Assembly: GCA_965248495.1 (NCBI GenBank)
Contig: CBDFJL010000003.1
Coordinates: 1,860,001-1,924,000 of the forward strand
Direction of reading: 5' to 3'
From: CAUYXS01 sp965248495
Lineage (GTDB): Bacteria > Chloroflexota > Dehalococcoidia > Lucifugimonadales > Australimonadaceae
Length of the DNA: 64,000 bases
The notes below the pieces were generated by a model. That model saw only the letters and a program-made list of their open reading frames with translations, was not told the origin of the DNA and searched no databases. Below are positions 48,387-57,014 of this stretch, piece by piece. Each line of letters begins with the position of its first letter. Position 1 is the first letter of the stretch. Made by a program: the position numbers and the translations under genes.

Positions 48387-50117
48387 TCACGTCTCCGTCT
48401 GGATCCCTATACGTAGCCCGAAGAGCCGCGCGGCGACCGCAACGCCCGTGGTCAGCAAGATGATTACCACGCCGATGACGGACGCCCACTCAAGGCTGCT
48501 GCCTCCCAAGTAGTCGAGCTGGAGTAGGGAGAGCGGCCGGTTCTGGCTGCTCGAAAGCAGCGCGACCCGGCTGACGTCTCGTGCGGCGAAGACGAAGGTC
48601 ACGAGCCCGACGGAGATCACGGTCGGCATCATGAGCGGCAGCAGGACGCGCCGATACGTGTAGAACCACGTGCCGCCGCTCATTCGCGACGCCTCCTCCA
48701 TGTCGTGTCCGAGTTGCAGCAGGTTCGTCTTGAACATCTGGACCCCGACGGTGATCGACCCGAGTGTCACGATGAAGATCAACACGAAGTAGGTTGTGTG
48801 AAGCGGCCGCAAAATTGGCACACCCAGCACCATCCAGAGGACCCCGAGCCCGAGGATGATGCCCGGCAGGGCCCAAGGGAGCCATGAGAGGAAGTCCAGC
48901 GTCGCTCGCAGTTGGAACTTGGTACGGACGATCACGTAGGCCACGACCGAGAACCACAAGATACCGAAGAGTGCGGAGCCGAAGCCGATTATGAGCGTGC
49001 TCCTCAGCGCGCCGAGAAAAACACGATCGGAGAGGACAGTCGACCAGTTGTTGAGCGTCCAAACCTGGTCCAGGCCACTGAAGAAGCCCCACAGCCTCAT
49101 GAAGGTGCCCATGAGGAGGAATGAGAAGGGCAGCACCAGGGCGAGGAACAAGTAACCGGCGAACAGCCCGAAGAACCCCCAACGCCACCGCCCCAACCGG
49201 GACAAGTTCACCTGGAACTGGCCGGTGACCGTCGCGTACCGGCGTCGCCCGATGTACCAGTACTGGAGGGCCGCAAGCGGAATCAGGGCGAAGATCACGA
49301 ACGACGCCAGCGCGGTAGCGGCGCCGAAGTCAACTGGGGTCCGACGGAGGAATTGGTAGATCTTGGTGCTAAAGACGTCAATGTTGGCGGTTGTGCCGAG
49401 CAAGAGCTCTATCTCGAACGACTGAAACGAAATCACCAGAGCGATCAGCGTGATCACGACGATACTTGGCATTACCAGCGGTAACACGATCTTCCTGAAT
49501 GTACCAATCGCACTCACACCCGCCATTCGAGACGACTCCTCGAGGGCGGAGTTTATGTTCCGGAACGCGGGAGCCAGCATCACCGCCTTGAAGGCGATGG
49601 AGCTCGTCATCAAGTGGACCCAGACGATGCCCCACCACGAATAGATATTGAACGGGGACTCGTTAATGAACGGGAGCGCCTCGATAGCGCTATTGATGAC
49701 CCCGTAGCTGGGGTCCAGCATCAGGATCCAGCCCATGGTGACCGGGAGCGCAGGCAAGAAAAACGTTACCCAGAGCCCAAGCTCGATCCACCCCTTGTGC
49801 GGCAGGTCGGTCCGGGCGAGCAACCAAGCGGCAGGGATGGCGATGAGCAGGGCGATGCTCTCCCTGGTCAGCAGCAGCGTTACCGTGTTGGTGATCGCCC
49901 TTCGCATGCCCGGGTTGGTGTAGGCGAAGCGCCAGTTCTCCAGCGTGAACTCGCCGCCCTGACCGGGCTGCAACGCCTGGACGCTTCTGAACAGCAGGAG
50001 AAAGATCGGGTAAAGGACGACCGCAGCCAGGCTGAGGAGCAGGAGGAGCTGGAAAACCGTCTGGGGCTCGATGCGAGGCCATGAGCCTGGCCGCAGCCGG
50101 CTTGCTAGGCTGGCCAT
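48387..50117 (-). CDS. ABC transporter permease, fused two-domain iron/polyamine type
   Basis: A 576-residue inner-membrane protein with two permease halves. Docking loops are LEESSRMAGVSAIGTFRKIVLPLVMP (about residues 205-230) and DMEEASRMSGGTWFYTYRRVLLPLMMP in the second half. It starts inside the end of the ATPase gene (13-bp overlap), which shows translational coupling. It is the last gene of the operon of three Rieske oxygenases plus importer and ends opposite the molybdenum hydroxylase gene. Confidence 0.92.
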   Translation of the reverse strand: MASLASRLRPGSWPRIEPQTVFQLLLLLSLAAVVLYPIFLLLFRSVQALQPGQGGEFTLENWRFAYTNPGMRRAITNTVTLLLTRESIALLIAIPAAWLLARTDLPHKGWIELGLWVTFFLPALPVTMGWILMLDPSYGVINSAIEALPFINESPFNIYSWWGIVWVHLMTSSIAFKAVMLAPAFRNINSALEESSRMAGVSAIGTFRKIVLPLVMPSIVVITLIALVISFQSFEIELLLGTTANIDVFSTKIYQFLRRTPVDFGAATALASFVIFALIPLAALQYWYIGRRRYATVTGQFQVNLSRLGRWRWGFFGLFAGYLFLALVLPFSFLLMGTFMRLWGFFSGLDQVWTLNNWSTVLSDRVFLGALRSTLIIGFGSALFGILWFSVVAYVIVRTKFQLRATLDFLSWLPWALPGIILGLGVLWMVLGVPILRPLHTTYFVLIFIVTLGSITVGVQMFKTNLLQLGHDMEEASRMSGGTWFYTYRRVLLPLMMPTVISVGLVTFVFAARDVSRVALLSSSQNRPLSLLQLDYLGGSSLEWASVIGVVIILLTTGVAVAARLFGLRIGIQTET

Positions 50118-51265
50118 ATCGAGACGTGCCTCTCCGGGAACGTCAGCGCCACGAGCGCGCCCTCCTCGCAGGTGATGCCCAAGGGTAAACTCACGACCAC
50201 GTGCTCACCGCAGTCGCAGTTCACTCGCGACTGGTATCGGTCCCCAAGGAACAGCACCGTATCGACAACACCGTGGAGGGTGTTGGTTGACGCCGCGAGC
50301 GTACGGTCCAGGTTCACCTCGACATGCTCGGGACGCACAGCGACGATCACGGTCGCGCCGACGGCGGGCGACCAGGAGCCCTCCGTGTGCCCTACGATCG
50401 TCGATCCATCTTCGAACTGGGCGGTGACCAAGCCTCCTGTTCCGGCTTCGAGGACGGTGGCCCGCAGAATGAGCGTCCGCCCCATGAAGTCGCGGACGAA
50501 CTCGCTGGCCGGGCTCTGGTACACCTCGGTCGGTGTCCCTACTTGCTCGACGTTCCCTTCGTTCATGACGGCAAGCCTGTCGGACAGGCTCAACGCCTCG
50601 GTCTGGTCATGGGTGACCATGACGACCGTGATACCGACCTCGCGTTGGATAATCTTGAGTTCCACCCGCATCTGTTCGCGGAGGTTGGCATCGAGGTTGC
50701 TAAAGGGTTCGTCCAGCAGCAGGATGCCCGGCTCGTAGACCAGCGCGCGCGCCAGGGCGACTCGCTGTTGCTGGCCTCCGCTCAGCAACGGACCCGGGCG
50801 CGACTCCAGCCCATCCAATCCGACCAGGTGCAGGACGCGGGCGACACGCTCGCGTAGCTCTGCGCGGGGTACCCTTCGCGCGCGGAGTGGATAGGCGACG
50901 TTTTCGAATACTGTGAGGTGCGGCCACACGGCGTAGGACTGAAACACCATCCCCATGTCGCGCCGGTGCGAGGGCACGAATACTCGTTTGCTGACCGAGG
51001 CGATGGGGCGATCGTTCAGTACGATCTCCCCTTCGTCCGGCTGCTCGAGGCCGCCGATGAGCCGGAGCGTCGTCGTCTTGCCACAACCGCTCGGGCCGAG
51101 CAGCGTGAAGATCTCGCCTGGGTAAACGTCCAGGTCGAGGCCCGAAACGGCGGTCACCTCTCGCCGCGACCCGAAGTGCTTCGTCAGCCCTCGGATCCGC
51201 AGGGTAGGCTCAACCGCCGAGCCAACCGTTGAGTCTGACAGCCCCGACTGCGTCGATTCCAGCAT
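50105..51265 (-). CDS. ABC transporter ATPase, FbpC/PotA type
   Basis: A 386-residue ATP-binding subunit with Walker A GPSGCGKTT, Q-loop MVFQSYAVWPHLTV, signature LLSGGQQQRVALARAL, Walker B GILLLDEP and H-loop VVMVTHDQTEAL. A C-terminal TOBE-like regulatory region follows (TVIVAVRPEHVEVNL). ATG 51263-51265 with GAGG at 8 nt is preferred over TTG 51290-51292. It powers the permease at 48387 and could also serve the two importers at 2656-5785 and 11607-14263, which have no ATPase of their own (inference). Confidence 0.93.
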   Translation of the reverse strand: MLESTQSGLSDSTVGSAVEPTLRIRGLTKHFGSRREVTAVSGLDLDVYPGEIFTLLGPSGCGKTTTLRLIGGLEQPDEGEIVLNDRPIASVSKRVFVPSHRRDMGMVFQSYAVWPHLTVFENVAYPLRARRVPRAELRERVARVLHLVGLDGLESRPGPLLSGGQQQRVALARALVYEPGILLLDEPFSNLDANLREQMRVELKIIQREVGITVVMVTHDQTEALSLSDRLAVMNEGNVEQVGTPTEVYQSPASEFVRDFMGRTLILRATVLEAGTGGLVTAQFEDGSTIVGHTEGSWSPAVGATVIVAVRPEHVEVNLDRTLAASTNTLHGVVDTVLFLGDRYQSRVNCDCGEHVVVSLPLGITCEEGALVALTFPERHVSIWPA

Positions 51266-51304
51266 CCCTAATGCCTCAGCGCCTGGTTCCAAAGCCCAAT
51301 ACGA

Positions 51305-51338
51305 GACTGGTACGGGGAGCGTACTCCCCGTACCAGTC
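51305..51338 (-). terminator. intercistronic hairpin between binding protein and ATPase genes
   Basis: GACTGGTACGGGGAG, loop CGTA (plus-strand sense) and CTCCCCGTACCAGTC form a perfect 15-bp stem with a 4-nt loop. There is no T-run in the minus direction. Placed directly after the binding-protein gene, as at 3922-3950, it probably reduces or protects the message so that more binding protein is made than ATPase and permease. Confidence 0.6.
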
Positions 51339-51371
51339 CCACCCGCGTAATCGATTCAATCTAGTCCGAGC

Positions 51372-52667
51372 TTATTTGCCCTGCTCGTCCAGAATGACGC
51401 CAATCAGGTCACGAGTCGGGTTTAAGAGCCGTGAACTGACCTGGAATTCCTCGGCCTGGAAATTCGTCCAATCACCCCGAGCGGGGTCGGGCCACCGGAG
51501 TGGCTCGCCCACGGGAATGTCCAGCCTCGCCGAGGGCTCACCGGACTCGAAGGACCAGAGCAGTTGCGCCTCGCGGCCGAGCATCCAGTTCACCCAAATC
51601 TTGGTGGCGTTCGGGTGCGGGTTGTTGACCGGCACCGCGATGGCGCCGTTGGTACGGCCCATCCACAGTGCGTCGTTCCACTGTGTCGGCTCGATGTTGA
51701 AGGCTTTGACAAGCCCTGCTTCCTGGTATTCCTGCAACCGGTGGTCCGGGAAGCCGAAGGCTAGTGTGTAGTCATCCGTCCGGACCATCGCGTCGATGAG
51801 CTGGTCGCTCGTGCCGAAGATGGTCGGGTCTTGGTCTTCGAACAAGGTACGGATACCCGCCTCACCAAGTCCGTGATAGATGAACGAGATGACGTAGTTG
51901 GACAGGAAGTCCGTCCTCGGGTCCACCATCGCGATCTGGCCCTTGTATGCCGGGTCGAGCAGCTGCTCAATCCGGGTGATCGTCGCTATCGGCAAGAGAT
52001 CGGCCCGCTGCCAGGTGATTGACAGCGAGAAGGCACCGAACCCGAAGATGAATCTCTTCGCCTCGTCTACGAACGACTCGTCAAGGCCAGCAACCCAGAG
52101 GTGTTCCTCCAGCAGATCAGGGAGGATTATCAGGCTGCGGATGGGCTGCAGGTCACCGGCGGCGGCTCTTTCGAACTGGAAGTCCAGGCCCCGCCCGCTC
52201 ATGACATCCCACTTGAAGACTCCAGAGTCCCATTCAGCTGGCAATCGAGCAGCCGCGTCACTGTTGTTTATGCCAAGGTACTCCACCGAGATTCCCGGGA
52301 AACGCTTCTCGAACTCGTCTTTCATGATCGCCCGGCGTAGCGCGGATTCGTGCCCGACGATGCTGACGAGACCCTCTTCCCTGGCCAAGGCAAGCGTCTC
52401 TTCGTATTCAATTATGTGGTCTGGAACGGCCGTGTCGCGGTCGCGGTCGACGAAGACCGTCTCGCCTGGCACCTCGACGATGGTAGTCTCGCCAGGCACC
52501 TCGACGACGGTAGTCTCGCCAGGCACCTCGACGATGACCGTCTCACCGGGCACCTCGACCTCGACGACGACGGGGGTCGGGTCCTCGCCACCACAGGCCG
52601 CAACGGCCATCGCGACCGCCACTAGCACACCAAATATCACAATCAGACGTCTCGAAATAAGTCTCAT
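51372..52667 (-). CDS. ABC transporter substrate-binding lipoprotein, iron/polyamine-type family
   Basis: A 431-residue lipoprotein with lipobox VAAC (cysteine about residue 25) and then a linker of four 9-residue repeats of the form VEVPGETxx (about residues 35-72). The binding domain (EEGLVSIVGHESALRRAIMKDEFEKRFPGISVEYL onward) belongs to the extracellular binding proteins of the iron/putrescine type, with no obvious paired-tyrosine iron site. It follows the first Rieske gene by 44 bp and is the first transporter gene of the operon, suggesting that the ligand is either iron or the organic substrate for the oxygenases. Confidence 0.85.
   Translation of the reverse strand: MRLISRRLIVIFGVLVAVAMAVAACGGEDPTPVVVEVEVPGETVIVEVPGETTVVEVPGETTIVEVPGETVFVDRDRDTAVPDHIIEYEETLALAREEGLVSIVGHESALRRAIMKDEFEKRFPGISVEYLGINNSDAAARLPAEWDSGVFKWDVMSGRGLDFQFERAAAGDLQPIRSLIILPDLLEEHLWVAGLDESFVDEAKRFIFGFGAFSLSITWQRADLLPIATITRIEQLLDPAYKGQIAMVDPRTDFLSNYVISFIYHGLGEAGIRTLFEDQDPTIFGTSDQLIDAMVRTDDYTLAFGFPDHRLQEYQEAGLVKAFNIEPTQWNDALWMGRTNGAIAVPVNNPHPNATKIWVNWMLGREAQLLWSFESGEPSARLDIPVGEPLRWPDPARGDWTNFQAEEFQVSSRLLNPTRDLIGVILDEQGK
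52459..52566 (-). repeat. four 27-bp tandem repeats encoding the lipoprotein linker
   Basis: Four direct repeats of 27 bp start at 52459, 52486, 52513 and 52540 (plus-strand landmark GTCTCGCC or close variants). They encode the VEVPGET repeats. The copies differ at few positions, so the number could change by slippage without breaking the frame. Confidence 0.85.
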
Positions 52668-52711
52668 GCCTCTTGGGCCTCCCTTTCTAGATCGTGTCGC
52701 GGTCCGCGCGA

Positions 52712-54037
52712 CTAGCTACCGATGGTCTCCGGATGCATCAACTTGAGCGTCTCGGCCTTCCAGTCCGTCTCCGCGGGGTAGACCTTCTCGAAGGCGCGTA
52801 GTTCGTAATAGCTCGTTCCGACCCCTGCCGGGTCTCCACCGTCCGCTACTAAGGAGACTCCCTCCATCAGCTTCTTTCGGACCCCGATGACCGGCAGGTC
52901 CGACTGGCCCAGGTTCTCGCGGCTGCGGTCTATGCGGCGTCCAACGGCTTCTTGGACCAGCCGGTCTTGCACGTTGACGCCCTTCACGCCAGAGTAAGAG
53001 ATGGTCCGCTGCGCTTCGCGGTCCAAGTCCCAGTTGTTGTCCCGATTTGGGAACGACCGGAACGTCGTTTGATCGACGTGGGCCGGGCCATTGCCACTCG
53101 CGTTGTCCTCGTACCAGAGGGTCCTCTCCGACAGAGGCTCTTCCGTGAAACTGTATATCCAGTTCCACACCATGCAGTTGTCGTCGTCGATGGGCACGTA
53201 GAAATGGCCGGGGACGAGATTGTCCGCGGTCGTGTGGGCCCGGATCTGGGTCCAGGGCATCACGAAGTGGTGGGCCATGATGTGGTTGTCACCGTTTTCC
53301 ATCTTGGCGATCTCCCAGAATCGATGGCCGTAGTCCATGTGCTCGACGTATAAGCGGCCCGGGGACGCGAGCATGAAGGGGGAGCTTGGCGGCAGGCCCC
53401 AACCGCCATCTTGGCCGTCCTTGATCGCCCCATGCAGCGCACGCGCGTGGGACGGGTCGAAGCCGCCTTCATTGGCTTGAACCCAGTTGCACTCCTGGAT
53501 CACCTTCGAGACGTGGCGGTGGGACTCGGGGACCTGCGTGAACTCGAACTTGGGCTCGGGCGGGCGCTTGTCCTTCGGCCCCATGTAGGTCCAGATGATG
53601 TCGCCCATCTCCACGGTGGGGTACGACACCAAGTTGATCTTGTCCTTGAACTGCGCCTCCGGAGGCTCGTTCATCTGGTCGACGCAGTTGCCATCGACGT
53701 CGTACTTCCAGCCGTGGTACAGGCAGCGCAGCCCGTTCTCCTCGTTGCGTCCCATCCAGAGCGGCGTGCCGCGGTGGGCGCACCACCACTGGACGATGCC
53801 GACACGTCCGCTGGTGTCGCGGAAGGCCACGAGGTCCTCGCCCAGCAGGCGGACTTGGACGGGCGGGCCATCGGGGTCCGGCAGCTCCGTAGACAGAAGA
53901 GCCGGTATCCAATAGCGGCGTACGACCTCGCCCATGGGCGTCCCCGGGCCGGTGCGGCACAGGAGGTCGTTGGCCTCCGTTGTCAAAGGAGAGGCAGGCC
54001 CCTGCATGAGCTCCATCTGGTCCGCAGTCAGTGTCAT
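52712..54037 (-). CDS. Rieske oxygenase, phthalate 4,5-dioxygenase-like (tandem copy 1)
   Basis: A 441-residue single-component-type Rieske oxygenase. Rieske ligands are CAHRGTPLW and CLYHGWKY (about residues 87-108). The catalytic iron site is near GGFDPSHARALHG (histidines spaced by four). The catalytic domain then runs through HFVMPWTQIRAHT to a late NLGQSDLPVIGVRKKLMEG. ATG 54035-54037 is chosen because it aligns with the starts of copies 2 and 3 and has GGAGG upstream; ATG 54052 is possible. It is third of three tandem paralogues and directly precedes the importer genes. No beta subunit is needed in this family. Confidence 0.92.
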   Translation of the reverse strand: MTLTADQMELMQGPASPLTTEANDLLCRTGPGTPMGEVVRRYWIPALLSTELPDPDGPPVQVRLLGEDLVAFRDTSGRVGIVQWWCAHRGTPLWMGRNEENGLRCLYHGWKYDVDGNCVDQMNEPPEAQFKDKINLVSYPTVEMGDIIWTYMGPKDKRPPEPKFEFTQVPESHRHVSKVIQECNWVQANEGGFDPSHARALHGAIKDGQDGGWGLPPSSPFMLASPGRLYVEHMDYGHRFWEIAKMENGDNHIMAHHFVMPWTQIRAHTTADNLVPGHFYVPIDDDNCMVWNWIYSFTEEPLSERTLWYEDNASGNGPAHVDQTTFRSFPNRDNNWDLDREAQRTISYSGVKGVNVQDRLVQEAVGRRIDRSRENLGQSDLPVIGVRKKLMEGVSLVADGGDPAGVGTSYYELRAFEKVYPAETDWKAETLKLMHPETIGS

Positions 54038-54080
54038 CTCGCAGTCCTCCATTCACCAGTCTGGCTGTTCATCGGAACGG

Positions 54081-55421
54081 CTACCCGCCGGCCCCGACGT
54101 AGTCTTCGGGGTGCATGAGCTTTGTCGTCTCGGCTCTCCAGTCGACGTCACTGGGGAAGGCGCGGCCAAGGGCACGTATCCCGTAGTAGCTGCTGCCAGT
54201 CCCGACGGGCGCGCCTTCGTCGGCGACGACGCGTATCGCCTCCATGAGGCGTCTGCGCACGCCGATGAGCGGCATATCCGACTGGCCAAGGTTCTCCCGG
54301 CTTCGGTCTATGATCGGCCCGGCTCCCTCCTGGACCGCGCGATCCTCGTCACCGTTGCTTGGCAGGCCGGAGAAGCGCTCGGTCTTCTGCAACTCGCGGC
54401 TTAGCAGCCAGCTATTCTCTTGGTTGGCATAGGGAAGGAAGGTCGTCTGGTCAATGTGACCGGACCCGTATCCGCTGTGCTGCTCAAGCCAATCCACCTC
54501 CATATCGGACAGTGGTTCCTCGGAGAAGCAGTATTCCCAGTCCCACACCATCGCGTTGTCGTCATCGATCGGCACGTAGAAGTGGCCGGCAACGATGCTC
54601 GGGTTCCGTGTGTGGAGGCGTATTTGGGTCCAGGGCATCACGAAGTGGTGCCCCATGACGTAGTTCCCGTCTTCGCTCGCCCCGACGGCCCAGTGTTGCT
54701 GGCCGTAGTCGGTCAGCTCGGTGTACATGCGGTAGACCTTCGGCTTCATCAACGCGTCGCCCGCATTCACGCCGCGACCGTAGGTAGCGCCGGAGCCTTT
54801 GGTCAGTCCCCCATGGAGGATAGGCGCGTGCGAGGGGTCGATGCCGCCTTCCAACGCCTGCACCCAATTCGACTTCTGCCAGGTCTTTACCACGTGGCGG
54901 TGGCTGGACGGCACCTGGGTGAACTCGAATTTGGGCTCGGGCGGCCGCTTGTCCTTCGGCCCCATATAAGTCCAGATGATGTCGCCCATCTCCACCGTCG
55001 GGTACGACACCAAGTTGATCTTGTCCTTAAACTGCGCCTCCGGCGGCTCGTTCATCTGGTCGACGCAGTTGCCGTCGACGTCGTACTTCCAGCCGTGGTA
55101 CAGGCAGCGCAAGCCGTTCTCCTCGTTCCGTCCCATCCAGAGCGGCGTGCCGCGGTGGGCGCACCACCATTGGACGACACCCACGCGCCCGCTGGTGTCG
55201 CGGAAGGCGACGAGGTCTTCGCCGAACAGACGCAGCTGCGCTGGAGGACCGTCGGGTTCGGGAAGCTCACGCGAAAGGAGCGCGGGCACCCAGTACCGGC
55301 GCACGACGTCACCCATGGGCGTTCCAGGCCCTATTCGACACAGCACCGCGTTCGCCTCATGCGTGAGGGGTGACGGTGGGCCATCCATCAATGCCATCTG
55401 GTCAGCAGTTAGCGATGTCAT
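54081..55421 (-). CDS. Rieske oxygenase, phthalate 4,5-dioxygenase-like (tandem copy 2)
   Basis: A 446-residue paralogue of its neighbours, starting MTSLTADQMALMDGPPSPL. The Rieske domain (CAHRGTPLW, CLYHGWKY) is almost the same as in copies 1 and 3 in protein and close in DNA, whereas the substrate-pocket region differs strongly (LEGGIDPSHAPILHGGLTKGSG, then its own loop up to YGQQHWAVG). This suggests related electron-transfer needs but different substrates. It lies 43 bp before copy 1 and 38 bp after copy 3 in one operon. Confidence 0.92.
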   Translation of the reverse strand: MTSLTADQMALMDGPPSPLTHEANAVLCRIGPGTPMGDVVRRYWVPALLSRELPEPDGPPAQLRLFGEDLVAFRDTSGRVGVVQWWCAHRGTPLWMGRNEENGLRCLYHGWKYDVDGNCVDQMNEPPEAQFKDKINLVSYPTVEMGDIIWTYMGPKDKRPPEPKFEFTQVPSSHRHVVKTWQKSNWVQALEGGIDPSHAPILHGGLTKGSGATYGRGVNAGDALMKPKVYRMYTELTDYGQQHWAVGASEDGNYVMGHHFVMPWTQIRLHTRNPSIVAGHFYVPIDDDNAMVWDWEYCFSEEPLSDMEVDWLEQHSGYGSGHIDQTTFLPYANQENSWLLSRELQKTERFSGLPSNGDEDRAVQEGAGPIIDRSRENLGQSDMPLIGVRRRLMEAIRVVADEGAPVGTGSSYYGIRALGRAFPSDVDWRAETTKLMHPEDYVGAGG

Positions 55422-55459
55422 TTAGGTTCCTCGATTACCAATGGCTGGCTCGTCAGCAA

Positions 55460-56794
55460 CTATCCACTTGCCCCAGCGTAGCTTTCGGGGTGCATCTCTT
55501 CCAGCGAGGCCTTGCGCCAGTCGATCTCCTCGTCGTACACCCTGCCGACCGCCCGCAGGCCGTAGTAGCTGGTCCCGCTGCCGGCCGGATCGCCGCCGTC
55601 AGCGACGACTCGAACCGCCTCCATCAGCTTGCGACGGACCCCGATGACAGGCAGGTCCGTGGCGCCGAGGTTCTCGCGGCTCCGGTCCACGATTGGGCCG
55701 ACAGCTTCTTGGACGGCTCGGTCTTGGACATTGACCCCTTCGATGCCCGAGTAGGAGAAGGTCCGCTGGGCTTCGCGGTCGAGGCCCCAATTGTTGCTCT
55801 TGTTGGGGATCGACTTGAACGTGGTCTGGTCGACGTGCCCTGGACCGTTGCCGCTGCGCCAGTCTTCGAACTCGCGCGTGCTCTCGGGGAGAGGCTCGCC
55901 AGTGAAGCTATAGACCCAGTTCCACACCATGCAATTCTCGTCGTCGATCGGCACGTAGAAGTGGCCCGGGACGATGTGCATGATCCACGTGTGGAGGCGT
56001 AGCTGTGTCCAAGGCATCACGAAATGGTGGCCATGGACGTACGTCTTGTGGTCCGCGGTGCCGGTTGCCCAGAACTGGTGCCCGTAGTCCGTGTAGTCGA
56101 CGTACATCCGATAGTGATCGGGCGCCATGAAGGTGTTGTCCGGCCTCAGCCCCGCCGTACCGGGAGCGTCGTTGGTCAGCGCGGTGTGCAGGACGTAGGC
56201 GTGGGAGGGGTCAATACCGCCTTCGACGGCCTGCACCCAGTTGCACTCCTGGATCACCTTCGAGACGTGACGGTGGGACTCGGGGACCTGCGTGAACTCG
56301 AACTTGGGGTCGGGTGGACGCTTGTCCTTCGGCCCCATGTAGGTCCAGATGATGTCGCCCATCTCCACGGTCGGGTACGACACGAGGTTGATCTTGTCCT
56401 TGAACTGGGCCTCCGGCGGCTCGTTCATCTGGTCGACGCAGTTGCCATCGACGTCGTACTTCCAGCCGTGGTACAGGCAGCGCAGGCCATTCTCCTCGTT
56501 GCGCCCCATCCAGAGCGGCGTGCCGCGGTGGGCGCACCACCACTGGACGATGCCGACGCGCCCGCTGGTGTCGCGGAAGGCGACCAAGTCCTCGCCTAGG
56601 AGCTTGACCTGGACGGGCGCGCAGTCGGGCTGCGGCAGCTCCGTGGAGAGGAGCGCGGGCACCCAGTACCGGCGCACGACCTCCCCCATGGGCGTGCCCG
56701 CGCCTGTGCGGCACATCAGGTCGTTCGCCTCATGCGAGAGTGGCGACGGAGGGCCATCCATCAACGCCATTTGCTCGGCAGTCAGCATGTACAC
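55460..56794 (-). CDS. Rieske oxygenase, phthalate 4,5-dioxygenase-like (tandem copy 3)
   Basis: A 444-residue paralogue beginning MYMLTAEQMALMDGPPSPL, probably the first gene of the six-gene minus-strand operon. The Rieske ligands are CAHRGTPLW and CLYHGWKY; the iron site is in EGGIDPSHAYVLHTAL. The C-terminal half ends NLGATDLPVIGVRRKLMEAVRV. In the pocket region it is closer to copy 1 in some segments (SKVIQECNWVQA) and to copy 2 in others (EGGIDPSHA). The 220 bp between this start and the divergent hydrolase at 57015 hold no clear promoter that I can name. Confidence 0.92.
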   Translation of the reverse strand: MYMLTAEQMALMDGPPSPLSHEANDLMCRTGAGTPMGEVVRRYWVPALLSTELPQPDCAPVQVKLLGEDLVAFRDTSGRVGIVQWWCAHRGTPLWMGRNEENGLRCLYHGWKYDVDGNCVDQMNEPPEAQFKDKINLVSYPTVEMGDIIWTYMGPKDKRPPDPKFEFTQVPESHRHVSKVIQECNWVQAVEGGIDPSHAYVLHTALTNDAPGTAGLRPDNTFMAPDHYRMYVDYTDYGHQFWATGTADHKTYVHGHHFVMPWTQLRLHTWIMHIVPGHFYVPIDDENCMVWNWVYSFTGEPLPESTREFEDWRSGNGPGHVDQTTFKSIPNKSNNWGLDREAQRTFSYSGIEGVNVQDRAVQEAVGPIVDRSRENLGATDLPVIGVRRKLMEAVRVVADGGDPAGSGTSYYGLRAVGRVYDEEIDWRKASLEEMHPESYAGASG

Positions 56795-57014
56795 CCTTCT
56801 ACAGGATTCCAGTCCGACAACTCGCAGCAGAGGCCGCTGTCCCGCCCGGCGAATCTTGGATTCGTCACGAGATCATGGCGACGATGCCGCTAACGGCCTG
56901 CCCGGCGCGATTCTAGCGGTGCGCCAAGGGGGTGTCAAAGGCCGGTTTGCGCGTGAGGCAACGATGGGGATTCCGAGCCTCGGTGGCGTATGGTCTCCAC
57001 ACCCGAACCGCGAG

